NCBI RefSeq assembly: GCF_047722505.1
Contig: NZ_CP159814.1
Span: forward strand, 310,001 to 374,000
Origin: Pelagibacter sp047722505
GTDB lineage: Bacteria > Pseudomonadota > Alphaproteobacteria > Pelagibacterales > Pelagibacteraceae
Direction of reading: 5' to 3'
Length of the DNA: 64,000 bases
A program made the position numbers and the translations under genes. Below the pieces are notes generated by a model. The model did not search any database. It saw only the letters and a program-made list of their open reading frames with translations, and was not told the origin of the DNA. Positions 1 to 7,766 of this stretch are shown in pieces (within the stretch, counting starts at the first letter, position 1; every line of letters begins with the position of its first letter).

Positions 1-609
1 CAAGGAGATAATCCATTAGATTTTGGTCCAATGACAGATATGGCAAATGTAATGGAACGAATTGCTAACGCAGAACAATTTCTTCCTGAAATATGTACAC
101 TAGATGCAGGTACTTTAAATTTTGGTGATAGTTCAACAATCACAGTAAATACACCAAACGATTTAAGGAAAGCTGCTAAGAGATTAAAAGAAATTGGTGT
201 TAAACCAGAAATAGAAGCATTTGATTTAGGAAATATGTGGTTTGGTGCTCAATTATATAAAGAAGGATTATTGAGTGACCCACCAATGTTTCAAATGTGT
301 TTGGGAATACCATGGGGTGCTCCAGCAACTACTTTAGCAATGCAAGCCATGAAAGATATTATGCCAAAAGAAGGTGTGTGGTCTGGGTTTGCAATTTCAA
401 AAAATGAAATGCCTTTCGTTGCTCAAACAGTTTTATTGGGAGGAAACCCAAGGGTTGGATTAGAGGATAATTTATATTTGTCAAAAGGTAAACTTGCAAC
501 TAATGCTGAATTAGTTGAAAAAGCTATAAGAATTATTGATGAGATTGGTTACACACCAATGACACCAGCAGAAACACGGGAAAAACTAAAACTCACAAAA
601 CAAAAATAA
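1..609 (+). CDS. BKACE-family (DUF849) beta-keto acid cleavage enzyme, 5' truncated
   Basis: The reading frame is open from base 1, so the gene starts upstream of the window; only the C-terminal 202 or so residues are seen. The MCLGIPWGAPAT segment and the late NPRVGLEDNLYL motif are typical of BKACE enzymes, which condense a beta-keto acid with acetyl-CoA and release acetoacetate plus a new CoA ester. The next gene, five bases on, is carnitine-dehydrogenase-like, and this pairing is that of dehydrocarnitine cleavage enzymes, which make betainyl-CoA from 3-dehydrocarnitine. The family call is firm. The substrate is inferred from context, and the catalytic N-terminal half is not visible. Confidence 0.85.
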   Translation, partial: QGDNPLDFGPMTDMANVMERIANAEQFLPEICTLDAGTLNFGDSSTITVNTPNDLRKAAKRLKEIGVKPEIEAFDLGNMWFGAQLYKEGLLSDPPMFQMCLGIPWGAPATTLAMQAMKDIMPKEGVWSGFAISKNEMPFVAQTVLLGGNPRVGLEDNLYLSKGKLATNAELVEKAIRIIDEIGYTPMTPAETREKLKLTKQK

Positions 610-614
610 AAACC

Positions 615-1559
615 ATGCCTACCAAGATTAATAAAGTCGCAGTGATTGGAACTGGGGTAATTGGAGCAGGTTGGATCATTCGATGCTTAGCACACAACAA
701 AATTGTATATGCTTATGACAAAGATATTAAATTAAAAAAAAATTTAATAGCTGAGATTAAAAGAACTTGGCCTTATGTAAAAAAACTTTTTAATAAAAAA
801 AAACTTAATCTTAAAAATTTTAAATATTTTACTTCTATTGAAGAAACTTTAAGAGATGCAGATCTGATTCAAGAATGTGCAAGTGAAAACTATACTTTAA
901 AAACTAAATTAATGAGTACCATTGGAAAATATGCAAAACCTAATGCAATTATTTCATCAAGCTCATCAGGCTTACTACCAACAAAAATTTATTCAAAATG
1001 CATAAATCCTGAAAGAACAATGATTGGACACCCATTTAATCCTGTTTATCTGTTACCTGCAGTAGAAATTGTACCTGGAAAAAAAACTTTAAAAAGATAT
1101 CTAAACAAAGCTAAAAAATTTTATAAAGAGATTTCTATGAACCCGATTATGGTTAAACATGAGTTACCAGGCTATTTATCAGACAGGTTACAAGAAGCTT
1201 TATGGAGAGAAGGGCTTCACATAATTAATGAAGGTTACGCAACTACAGAAGATTTGGATAGAGCAATTGAAGATGGACCAGGTTTAAGATGGTCACTAAT
1301 GGGCACTTTTCTAACTTTTCATTTAGCTGGAGGAAAATCAGGAATGAAGCATATGTTAGAACAATTTGGACCAGCTTTAAAACTTCCATGGACAAAATTA
1401 AAAGCTCCAAAATTATCAAATAAATTAATTGATAGATTGATTGAGGGAACTAAAAAACAATCCAAAGGAAAATCAGTTGTACAGATTTCAAATATTAGAG
1501 ATGAATATTTAGTCGAGCTTCAAAAGCTTAGGAAGAAATATGAAAAAAGACTAAGATAA
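615..1559 (+). CDS. L-carnitine dehydrogenase-like 3-hydroxyacyl-CoA dehydrogenase family protein
   Basis: This 314-aa NAD-dependent dehydrogenase has a Rossmann GxGxxG at residues 12-17 (GTGVIG) and the family motif GHPFNP with the catalytic-type His at about 139. The length fits carnitine dehydrogenase (about 320 aa), which oxidises L-carnitine to 3-dehydrocarnitine, better than the longer multidomain fatty-acid enzymes. It follows the BKACE gene by five bases, giving the two-step route carnitine to 3-dehydrocarnitine to betainyl-CoA. A betaine-type ABC transporter and a gamma-butyrobetaine hydroxylase-like gene lie nearby and support the carnitine assignment. The lysine-rich middle (residues 38-70) reflects the AT-rich genome. 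A different 3-hydroxy acid substrate cannot be excluded. Confidence 0.75.
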   Translation: MPTKINKVAVIGTGVIGAGWIIRCLAHNKIVYAYDKDIKLKKNLIAEIKRTWPYVKKLFNKKKLNLKNFKYFTSIEETLRDADLIQECASENYTLKTKLMSTIGKYAKPNAIISSSSSGLLPTKIYSKCINPERTMIGHPFNPVYLLPAVEIVPGKKTLKRYLNKAKKFYKEISMNPIMVKHELPGYLSDRLQEALWREGLHIINEGYATTEDLDRAIEDGPGLRWSLMGTFLTFHLAGGKSGMKHMLEQFGPALKLPWTKLKAPKLSNKLIDRLIEGTKKQSKGKSVVQISNIRDEYLVELQKLRKKYEKRLR

Positions 1560-1560
1560 A

Positions 1561-2349
1561 TTAATCATTTCTTTCTGTGTGACCATCAACTGAAATTACT
1601 TGTCCAGAAACTTTACTCGAGTCATCAGAGATTAGAAAAGAACACATTTTTCCAATATCTTCTTCTAAGATCCATTGTTTCATTGAGCTCATCGAAACAA
1701 AATCTTTTTCAATTACTTTTGTTGAAACTTTAGTAAATTTTGATTTATCTCTTATTACTCTTTTCATTCTATCGCCCTTAATAGTTCCTGGGCAGACAGC
1801 ATTTACTCTTATATTGAATTTTCCAAGTTCCATGGCTAATGTTTTTGTGACACCAATTATTGCCCATTTGCTTGCAGCGTAAGGAGAGCGAAGTGGAAAG
1901 CCTAGTATTCCAGCCGTCGATGAAATATTAACTATTGATCCATTCTTTGATTTTTTAATTAGAGGTATAGATTTTTTCGTAAAATAAAAATGGCTATTAA
2001 CATCTACATGCAAAGTATTTTCCCAGTCTTTTGATTTTAATTTTTCAAGAGAACCTGTAGGTCCAGCAATACCTACGTTATTAATTAAAGCATCAATTTT
2101 CTTAGTTTTTTTTTTAACTTTTTGGAAAAAATCAGAGACCTGATATTCATTTGAAGCATCGCAAAGATAAGCAAATAATTTTTTATTTATCAAAGGATGT
2201 TTGTTCAATTTATTTAGAGACTTACTGTCTATATCGCAAAGATAAACATAAGCACCTCTAGCAAGACAAATTTTTGTAGTTGCCCAACCAATCCCAGAAG
2301 CACCAGCTGATATAATAATCTTTTTATTTTTTAATGATTGGTTAATCAT
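1561..2349 (-). CDS. Short-chain dehydrogenase/reductase (SDR)
   Basis: This 262-aa classical SDR has an N-terminal cofactor motif AGASGIG at about 15-21 (the usual leading Thr is replaced by Ala), NNVG at about 90-93, a catalytic Ser in NISS (about 143) and the YAASK pair Tyr157/Lys161. It lies three bases upstream-in-order of nothing else: it is the last gene of the minus-strand transporter operon, three bases after the ATPase gene. It is convergent with the carnitine dehydrogenase-like gene, the two stops being one base apart. Its substrate is not evident; a hydroxy acid or aldehyde intermediate of betaine or carnitine breakdown is a guess from location. Confidence 0.8.
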   Translation of the reverse strand: MINQSLKNKKIIISAGASGIGWATTKICLARGAYVYLCDIDSKSLNKLNKHPLINKKLFAYLCDASNEYQVSDFFQKVKKKTKKIDALINNVGIAGPTGSLEKLKSKDWENTLHVDVNSHFYFTKKSIPLIKKSKNGSIVNISSTAGILGFPLRSPYAASKWAIIGVTKTLAMELGKFNIRVNAVCPGTIKGDRMKRVIRDKSKFTKVSTKVIEKDFVSMSSMKQWILEEDIGKMCSFLISDDSSKVSGQVISVDGHTERND

Positions 2350-2352
2350 TAA

Positions 2353-3378
2353 TTATGATTTTGTTAAGGATTCTTGAAGTTCTTTATTGGTTATATATCC
2401 CTTAACATTTCCACTTTTATCAACAACTTCACAGTTAGAACTTGTGCAAACTATTTGTGGTAAAAATTCTTCAATAAATTGATCTTCATTCACTTTGATT
2501 AAATTTGATTTATCAATTCCATTAACCTCATTTACATTTTTCATAATAATTTTTGCTTTTATGACTCTTGCTCTATTAACGTCTTTAACAAAAGCTTTTA
2601 CATAATCATCTGCAGGTTTCATTATTATATCTATAGGTGTTCCAACTTGAACTAGTTTTCCAGCATTTAGTATTCCAATATGATCACCCAACCTTAATGA
2701 CTCATCTAAATCATGGGTAATAAAAATTATTGTTTTTTTTAACTCTGATTGAAGATCTATTAATTGTTTTTGCATATCACTTCTAATTAAAGGATCTAAT
2801 GCACTAAAGGCTTCATCCATTAGCATTATATCTGAATTTGTTGCTAAAGCCCTTGCTAAGCCAACACGCTGTTGCATTCCACCAGATAATTGATTTGGAA
2901 ACTGGTTTTCAAAACCATTAAGACCAACGTCATCAATTTTTTCCATAGCAATTTTATCTCTATCCTCTTCAGATTTGCCTTGCATTTCTAAACCATAGCC
3001 AACATTTTGCATCACAGTTTTGTGTGGGAATAAACCAAATCTTTGAAAAACCATGCTAATACGATTTCTTCTCCAATCAATTAATTGATCTGGTGTGCAA
3101 TTCATTATATTTGTGCCATCTATATGAATCTCACCTTCCGTAGGATCAATTAGTCTATTTATATGTCTTATTAATGTAGATTTTCCTGAACCAGATAAAC
3201 CCATACAAACAAAAGTTTCACCTTCTTCTATATTTAAAGAAACATTATCTAATCCTACCGTATGACCAGTTTCTTCTAGAATGTCATCTTTTGTCCCACC
3301 ATTTTTAACCATGGGCATTATAGATTTTGGTTTATTGCCAAAAATTTTATAGATATTTTTAATTTCTATTTTTGACAT
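2353..3378 (-). CDS. proV: Glycine betaine/proline-type ABC transporter ATP-binding protein
   Basis: This 341-aa ATPase of the ProV/OpuAA group has Walker A GLSGSGKST at 60-68, signature LSGGMQQR at 164-171 and Walker B IMLMDEA at 184-190. The N-terminal extension of about 40 residues before the nucleotide-binding core and the C-terminal CBS-like tail (about 262-341) are typical of quaternary-amine importers. It shares one base with the permease gene, so the two are translationally linked. It energises uptake of a betaine-like compound from the periplasm. Given the adjacent carnitine and butyrobetaine genes, carnitine or gamma-butyrobetaine may be carried as well as, or instead of, glycine betaine. 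Confidence 0.9.
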   Translation of the reverse strand: MSKIEIKNIYKIFGNKPKSIMPMVKNGGTKDDILEETGHTVGLDNVSLNIEEGETFVCMGLSGSGKSTLIRHINRLIDPTEGEIHIDGTNIMNCTPDQLIDWRRNRISMVFQRFGLFPHKTVMQNVGYGLEMQGKSEEDRDKIAMEKIDDVGLNGFENQFPNQLSGGMQQRVGLARALATNSDIMLMDEAFSALDPLIRSDMQKQLIDLQSELKKTIIFITHDLDESLRLGDHIGILNAGKLVQVGTPIDIIMKPADDYVKAFVKDVNRARVIKAKIIMKNVNEVNGIDKSNLIKVNEDQFIEEFLPQIVCTSSNCEVVDKSGNVKGYITNKELQESLTKS

Positions 3379-4397
3379 TATTTTTTTGCTTCCTTGGTCG
3401 GAGAATTTCTTTCTTGGAGCGTTTCGCCATAAGATTGGGTAATTCTATCCAGCACAATTGCCAATAATACAATTGCTATTCCTGCTTCTGCAGCTCTACC
3501 AACATTTAATTGTTGAAGACCTAGAAGAACTTCATCACCTAAACCTCTTGTTCCAATCATTGATGCGATAACAACCATTGATAATGCCATCATTGTACAT
3601 TGGTTAACTCCCTGCATTATATTAGGTAGTGCGAGTGGAATTTGCACCCCCCATAATTTCTGTTTTTTGCTAGCTCCAAATGCGTCTGCTGCTTCTGTAA
3701 CTTCTGTGTCAACCAGTCTAATACCAAGATCTGTCAATCTCACTAATGGAGGTACTGCATAGATAAATGTTGCAATAATTGCTGGAACAGCACCAAGACC
3801 AAATAACATTATTCCTGGAATTAAATACACGAAGGCTGGAATTGTTTGCATTAAATCTAGTATAGGAAGAATTTTTTCTCTTACTTTGTTGGCTCTAGAC
3901 ATCCAAATTCCTATTGGAACACCGATGATAAGACATAAAAAAATACTAATTAACATGATTGAAGTTGTTTCAATTGCCTTATCCCAGAAACGAGGATGTA
4001 AAAACCCAATGAAAAATGTGCAAAAACCAACTGCAACAGTAGTTTTGATTTTTTTACCACTTGCATAATAAGCAAGTATTACAACACCAATAATTACTAA
4101 AGGCCACGGAGCTTGAACTAAAAAGTTTTTTAGCCCCATTAACATAGCAAGTAAAACATTATTTATTGCCTCAAAAATAAAACCATAATTTTCATTAAGA
4201 GCTTTGAACCATTTGTTAATTAATGGCATCAATGGTAAATCTAACCATTTAGGCCAATCACTTAACCATGAAAAATCTTTAAATAATTCACCTACAGTTT
4301 CAGGTTTTCTTTTTGATGAATTATAACTTGAAATTAATAACCATATAAAAATTCCTAATAAACTTAAGTTAAATAGATTTTTTTTATTTTTAAACAT
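3378..4397 (-). CDS. proW: Glycine betaine/proline-type ABC transporter permease
   Basis: This 339-aa inner-membrane protein of the ProW/OpuAB group has one hydrophobic segment near residues 11-24, a periplasmic stretch, and then about six or seven further membrane segments. The EAA-type loop lies around EAADAFGASKKQKLWGVQIP, which docks onto the ATPase. The C-terminal tail ERNSPTKEAKK is hydrophilic. It sits between the ATPase gene (one-base overlap) and the binding-protein gene (64-base gap holding a hairpin). It forms the channel for the substrate captured by the ProX-like protein. Confidence 0.9.
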   Translation of the reverse strand: MFKNKKNLFNLSLLGIFIWLLISSYNSSKRKPETVGELFKDFSWLSDWPKWLDLPLMPLINKWFKALNENYGFIFEAINNVLLAMLMGLKNFLVQAPWPLVIIGVVILAYYASGKKIKTTVAVGFCTFFIGFLHPRFWDKAIETTSIMLISIFLCLIIGVPIGIWMSRANKVREKILPILDLMQTIPAFVYLIPGIMLFGLGAVPAIIATFIYAVPPLVRLTDLGIRLVDTEVTEAADAFGASKKQKLWGVQIPLALPNIMQGVNQCTMMALSMVVIASMIGTRGLGDEVLLGLQQLNVGRAAEAGIAIVLLAIVLDRITQSYGETLQERNSPTKEAKK

Positions 4398-4421
4398 ATG
4401 ATTATTTTTTTTGTGAAGAAA

Positions 4422-4437
4422 GAGCCCCGTAGGGCTC
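4422..4437 (-). terminator. Hairpin between binding-protein and permease genes (attenuating terminator)
   Basis: On the minus strand a six-pair GC-rich stem, GAGCCC and GGGCTC around a TACG loop, lies 24 bases after the proX-like stop. It is followed by TTTCTTC. The downstream run is A-rich rather than a clean U-tract. Such a hairpin between a binding-protein gene and its permease commonly sets a higher mRNA level for the binding protein. This function is inferred from position. Confidence 0.65.
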
Positions 4438-4461
4438 CTTCAAATTATTTGTTACCTAAAA

Positions 4462-5481
4462 TTAAAGTGCTGCTTTTACTTTTTTAGCAACATCAGCAGG
4501 AACCCATTTTGTCCAAGCTGACTCGTTTTTTAAGTATTCTCTTGCAGTTAACTCCATATCACCATCAGACTCATCTTCGTAGAAGGCTAACATTCTATTA
4601 ACAGTAGCAGTAGGAATTGAGTACTGTGACAAGAACTTAGTCTCTGCAGGATGAGCAGCAGCCCATTTAGTCAATACAGATTTTGTTAAGGCCATATCTC
4701 TGTACTCACTTGCACAAGATTTAGTATATGCCTCTGGTCCTTCTGCTTTGATTTTTTCAACAACTACAGACATATCATCCCAACATTTTTTAGACCACTT
4801 AGGCTCAGTTAATCTAACTAGATCAACTTTACCCATTAAACCAGTAGGTGCCCAATAGTAGGTAAAGATAGGTTTCTTTTTAGCAAAAGCACCTGCGATA
4901 GCAGCATCTAATGCTCCCCCTGAGCCTGGGTCAAAATTTGTATAGAATGCATCTAATCCATACTCTTTTTGTTTGACTAAGTTAACAGTGTAACAAGTCC
5001 AACCTGAAATACAGCTAGTCATTCTACCTTTTGAAGGATTTTCAGGATCTTTAAATAGCGCGGCTATTTTAGGATCCTTCATATCTTCAACAGATTTTAA
5101 ATTGTATTTATCAGCTGTAGCTTTATCCACGTAGAAAGCTTGTTGTGAATCTGGAGTATTAACTCCAATATTTTTGATAGTACCATTTTCTACATACGGT
5201 TCGTAGTTAGCAATAATATTATCATACCAAACTTCAGTAATTACATCTAATTGACCATCGTAGTGAGCAGCCATTATAGGTGTTGTACTTCCTTTTGTTA
5301 CAGCAACTTCGCAACCGTATCCTTTTTCAAGAATGAAGGCACTAATTGCAGTATGAATATTAGCACTACTCCAGTCGAAATCTCCCAATCTTGCTTTACA
5401 AGCTGCATTCGCACTAGTTCCTACCAATGATAATGTAGATATAAAGAAAGCTGAAAGAATTAATTTTCTTAAAAACTTCAT
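4462..5481 (-). CDS. proX: Glycine betaine/proline-type ABC transporter substrate-binding protein
   Basis: This 339-aa periplasmic protein of the OpuAC/ProX group has a clear signal peptide: MKFLRKLILS, a hydrophobic core, then SANA before the mature CKARLGDFDW. Trp-rich segments such as DFDWSSANI and EVWYDN match the aromatic-cage layout used to bind quaternary ammonium groups. It is the first gene of the minus-strand order proX-proW-proV-SDR, and its promoter region faces the dioxygenase gene. It captures a betaine-like substrate in the periplasm; the exact ligand (glycine betaine, carnitine or gamma-butyrobetaine) cannot be read from the sequence. Confidence 0.88.
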   Translation of the reverse strand: MKFLRKLILSAFFISTLSLVGTSANAACKARLGDFDWSSANIHTAISAFILEKGYGCEVAVTKGSTTPIMAAHYDGQLDVITEVWYDNIIANYEPYVENGTIKNIGVNTPDSQQAFYVDKATADKYNLKSVEDMKDPKIAALFKDPENPSKGRMTSCISGWTCYTVNLVKQKEYGLDAFYTNFDPGSGGALDAAIAGAFAKKKPIFTYYWAPTGLMGKVDLVRLTEPKWSKKCWDDMSVVVEKIKAEGPEAYTKSCASEYRDMALTKSVLTKWAAAHPAETKFLSQYSIPTATVNRMLAFYEDESDGDMELTAREYLKNESAWTKWVPADVAKKVKAAL

Positions 5482-5543
5482 ATTTTCTCTCCCTTAAGTT
5501 AAGTTTTAATGTGTAGAGTTAATAATGTATGAACAACAAATTC

Positions 5544-5558
5544 AAGCAACAATTGCTT
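5544..5558. promoter_or_regulatory. Inverted repeat in the divergent proX/dioxygenase promoter region
   Basis: AAGCAA and TTGCTT flank a three-base CAA spacer in the 125-base gap between the two divergent genes. The spacer is short for a stable RNA hairpin, and the site sits between both likely promoters, so a regulator-binding site is plausible. This rests on symmetry and position only. Confidence 0.4.
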
Positions 5559-5612
5559 TAATACAACTATAAAGTGCATTGAAAAGTACATAAAATTAAA
5601 TAACCATTGGAA

Positions 5613-6737
5613 ATGGTGATTATTAAAAAAATAGAAAAAAATAAGTCCAATCTTAATATTGAATGGAGTGATGGAGAAAAAAGTAATTTTAATTACTTTT
5701 GGTTAAGAGATAACTGTCCTACAGCGCATGATAAAGACTCTAACCACAGAATGTTTAATATTCTTGAAATTTCAAAAGATTTAACTGTAGAAGAATCAAA
5801 AATAAATGAAGAGGGTAAACTAGTAGTAAAATGGAGTGAGGGAAATCATATAAGTTACTTCGATCCAAAATGGTTAAGAGAAAATTGTTATACATTAAAG
5901 AATAAACAAAAATTTATTTCACCATATCAATTATGGAATAGCTCTTTAGAAAAAAATTTAAAATCAATAACCATAGATCATGATAAAATTTTGAATAGTG
6001 AAGAAGGTTTGTTAAAGTGGCTTGAGCTTTTACACTATAAAGGGATTGCAATTGTTAAAAATGCTCCAATAGAAAAAGAGTCTGCTTTTCCTGTTTTAAA
6101 TAGAATTAGCCATACAAGACAAACATTTTTTGATACTCCTTTTGAAGTTATAAATATACCAAAACCAAATAATTCTGCCTATACTGCACATGCCTTAAGA
6201 AATCATATGGACCTACCTTGGTTCGAGACACCTCCTGGTTACCAGTTTCTTCATTGTTTGGTTAATTCTGCAGAAGGAGGAAATTCGTCATCTGTAGATG
6301 GATTTGCAGTAGCAGACTATTTAAAAAAGAATGAAAAAGAAATTTTTAACACCCTGGTAAGTGTACCTCTTAAATTTAGAGATAAAGATTATACACAAGA
6401 AACGGTTAGAAACTTCCATGCTCCTGCGATTTCATTAACTAAGGATGGAGATTATAATGATATAAGATTTAGTGTAGCTACAATGGATACGTTAGACTGT
6501 CACCCTGATATTATGGACAAGGTATACGAAGCACATCGTAGATTTGGAAACCTTTTACATGATGATAAATTTCAAATTAAGTTTAGATTAGAGCCAGGTG
6601 ATATTTTTTCATTTAATAATAGAAGAGCTCTTCATGGAAGAACAGCTTTTGATCCAAATTCTGGTCACCGTCATTTACAAGGATATTATATGGACAGAGA
6701 TGAAATTTTGGGAAGGTTAAACTTTTTAAAAAAATAA
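5613..6737 (+). CDS. Gamma-butyrobetaine dioxygenase-like Fe(II)/2-oxoglutarate oxygenase
   Basis: The protein has an N-terminal DUF971-like domain (about 1-95, with FWLRDNCP) and a C-terminal TauD domain. Counting from a possible TTG start at 5607, the iron ligands are H200-x-D202 (HMD) and H343 (ALHGR), and R355 is in place for 2-oxoglutarate. The architecture and length match gamma-butyrobetaine hydroxylase, which makes L-carnitine. ATG 5613 was chosen as the start over the in-frame TTG two codons earlier. Compared with human BBOX1 as I recall it, the zinc-binding CxCxxC of the N-terminal domain is reduced to a single Cys (CPTAHD). Carnitine breakdown genes 4 kb away support the function; trimethyllysine hydroxylase-like activity is the main alternative. 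Confidence 0.8.
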   Translation: MVIIKKIEKNKSNLNIEWSDGEKSNFNYFWLRDNCPTAHDKDSNHRMFNILEISKDLTVEESKINEEGKLVVKWSEGNHISYFDPKWLRENCYTLKNKQKFISPYQLWNSSLEKNLKSITIDHDKILNSEEGLLKWLELLHYKGIAIVKNAPIEKESAFPVLNRISHTRQTFFDTPFEVINIPKPNNSAYTAHALRNHMDLPWFETPPGYQFLHCLVNSAEGGNSSSVDGFAVADYLKKNEKEIFNTLVSVPLKFRDKDYTQETVRNFHAPAISLTKDGDYNDIRFSVATMDTLDCHPDIMDKVYEAHRRFGNLLHDDKFQIKFRLEPGDIFSFNNRRALHGRTAFDPNSGHRHLQGYYMDRDEILGRLNFLKK

Positions 6738-6739
6738 TT

Positions 6740-7381
6740 TTATAAGTTTTCAAATATTAAATTATTGTTTTTATTATATTTGTTAAATTCTAATTTTGTT
6801 TTAATCGTATAATAATATTTTTCAATTTTTAAATTCTGAATATTTCTACTTTTTAAATAAGATTTATCTAATATTAAACAATTAATATTTTTATTGTTTG
6901 ATTTTTTAATTATCTTTTTAATGCTTGTTGGTGGTGAAAAAGATAATCCTACTTTGGTATTTTTTTTAATTTTTAGAAGATTATAAATATTTTCATGTTT
7001 AAAGGAAATGAATACACTTTTTGTAAATTTTGATGTTTCTTTTAAGAGCTTTTTTAGAAGAAATTTTGAAAAGATTGGTTTGATTTCAATGTGTAGGGGG
7101 TGCCTATTTTTTGAGCATTTCAACAAGTCTTTTAAGAGTGGAATTGGTTTATTATACTTACTGCTAATTGCATTAATCTGAGAATAATTAAGATTTTTTA
7201 TGCTTAGATTTTTTTTAAAAGCTCTTTTTAAAGTAAAATCATGAAAACAAATAAATTCATTGTCTTTTGTTACGTGAATATCTGTTTCAATACCGTACCC
7301 TTTTTTAAATGATTGTTTGAATGATTGAAGAAGATTTTCTTTATGGTGTTTGCTTACAATTCCTCTATGGATTAAGTGCAT
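6740..7381 (-). CDS. Glycerophosphodiester phosphodiesterase family protein
   Basis: This 213-aa GDPD-fold protein has the catalytic signature in order: H5-R6, E15-N16, E32-x-D34 and H47-D48. It would hydrolyse glycerophosphodiesters (for example glycerophosphocholine) to glycerol 3-phosphate and an alcohol. No signal peptide is visible, so it appears cytoplasmic. The C-terminal half is very lysine/isoleucine/asparagine-rich. It is the last gene of the minus-strand operon, one base after the VOC gene, and converges on the dioxygenase gene. Release of choline or similar head groups would fit the osmolyte theme, but the substrate is inferred. Confidence 0.85.
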   Translation of the reverse strand: MHLIHRGIVSKHHKENLLQSFKQSFKKGYGIETDIHVTKDNEFICFHDFTLKRAFKKNLSIKNLNYSQINAISSKYNKPIPLLKDLLKCSKNRHPLHIEIKPIFSKFLLKKLLKETSKFTKSVFISFKHENIYNLLKIKKNTKVGLSFSPPTSIKKIIKKSNNKNINCLILDKSYLKSRNIQNLKIEKYYYTIKTKLEFNKYNKNNNLIFENL

Positions 7382-7382
7382 A

Positions 7383-7763
7383 CTAATTATCTATTTTAGC
7401 AAATGCGCAAATTTTATTCCCATCAAGATCTCTCAAATAACAATAATATTCACCTGATGGTCTTATGCCTGGTCCTCCTTCATCTTTTCCGCCCAACTTA
7501 ATTCCAAGATTATAAAATTTATCAACTGTTCCTTTTGAGTTTACTACGAATGATACTTGTGCACCGTTACCATAAGTTGCCTTTTCTTTGTTGGCTGGAT
7601 TTGTTACATAAAACTCAATGTTCTCAGGCCTTTCTTTTGACGAATATCCTGCATATTTTTCATTAGTTACAGCTCTTTTTAAATCAATACTTTCAAGTAA
7701 TGCATCATAATAATTAATTGCTTTATCAAGATCATTAGTCCCGACCATTACAAATCCAATCAT
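7383..7763 (-). CDS. VOC-family (glyoxalase/bleomycin resistance fold) protein
   Basis: This is a 126-aa protein of the vicinal-oxygen-chelate fold: it starts MIGFVMVGTNDLDKAINYYDALL, continues with the typical FYVTNP strand, and ends CYLRDLDGNKICAF. Members include glyoxalases, dioxygenases and isomerases; the residues seen do not identify a reaction. It is three bases after the aldehyde dehydrogenase gene and one base before the GDPD gene, so it is co-transcribed with the dddK operon. Handling of a reactive aldehyde is possible but unproven. Confidence 0.75.
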   Translation of the reverse strand: MIGFVMVGTNDLDKAINYYDALLESIDLKRAVTNEKYAGYSSKERPENIEFYVTNPANKEKATYGNGAQVSFVVNSKGTVDKFYNLGIKLGGKDEGGPGIRPSGEYYCYLRDLDGNKICAFAKIDN

Positions 7764-7766
7764 AAG

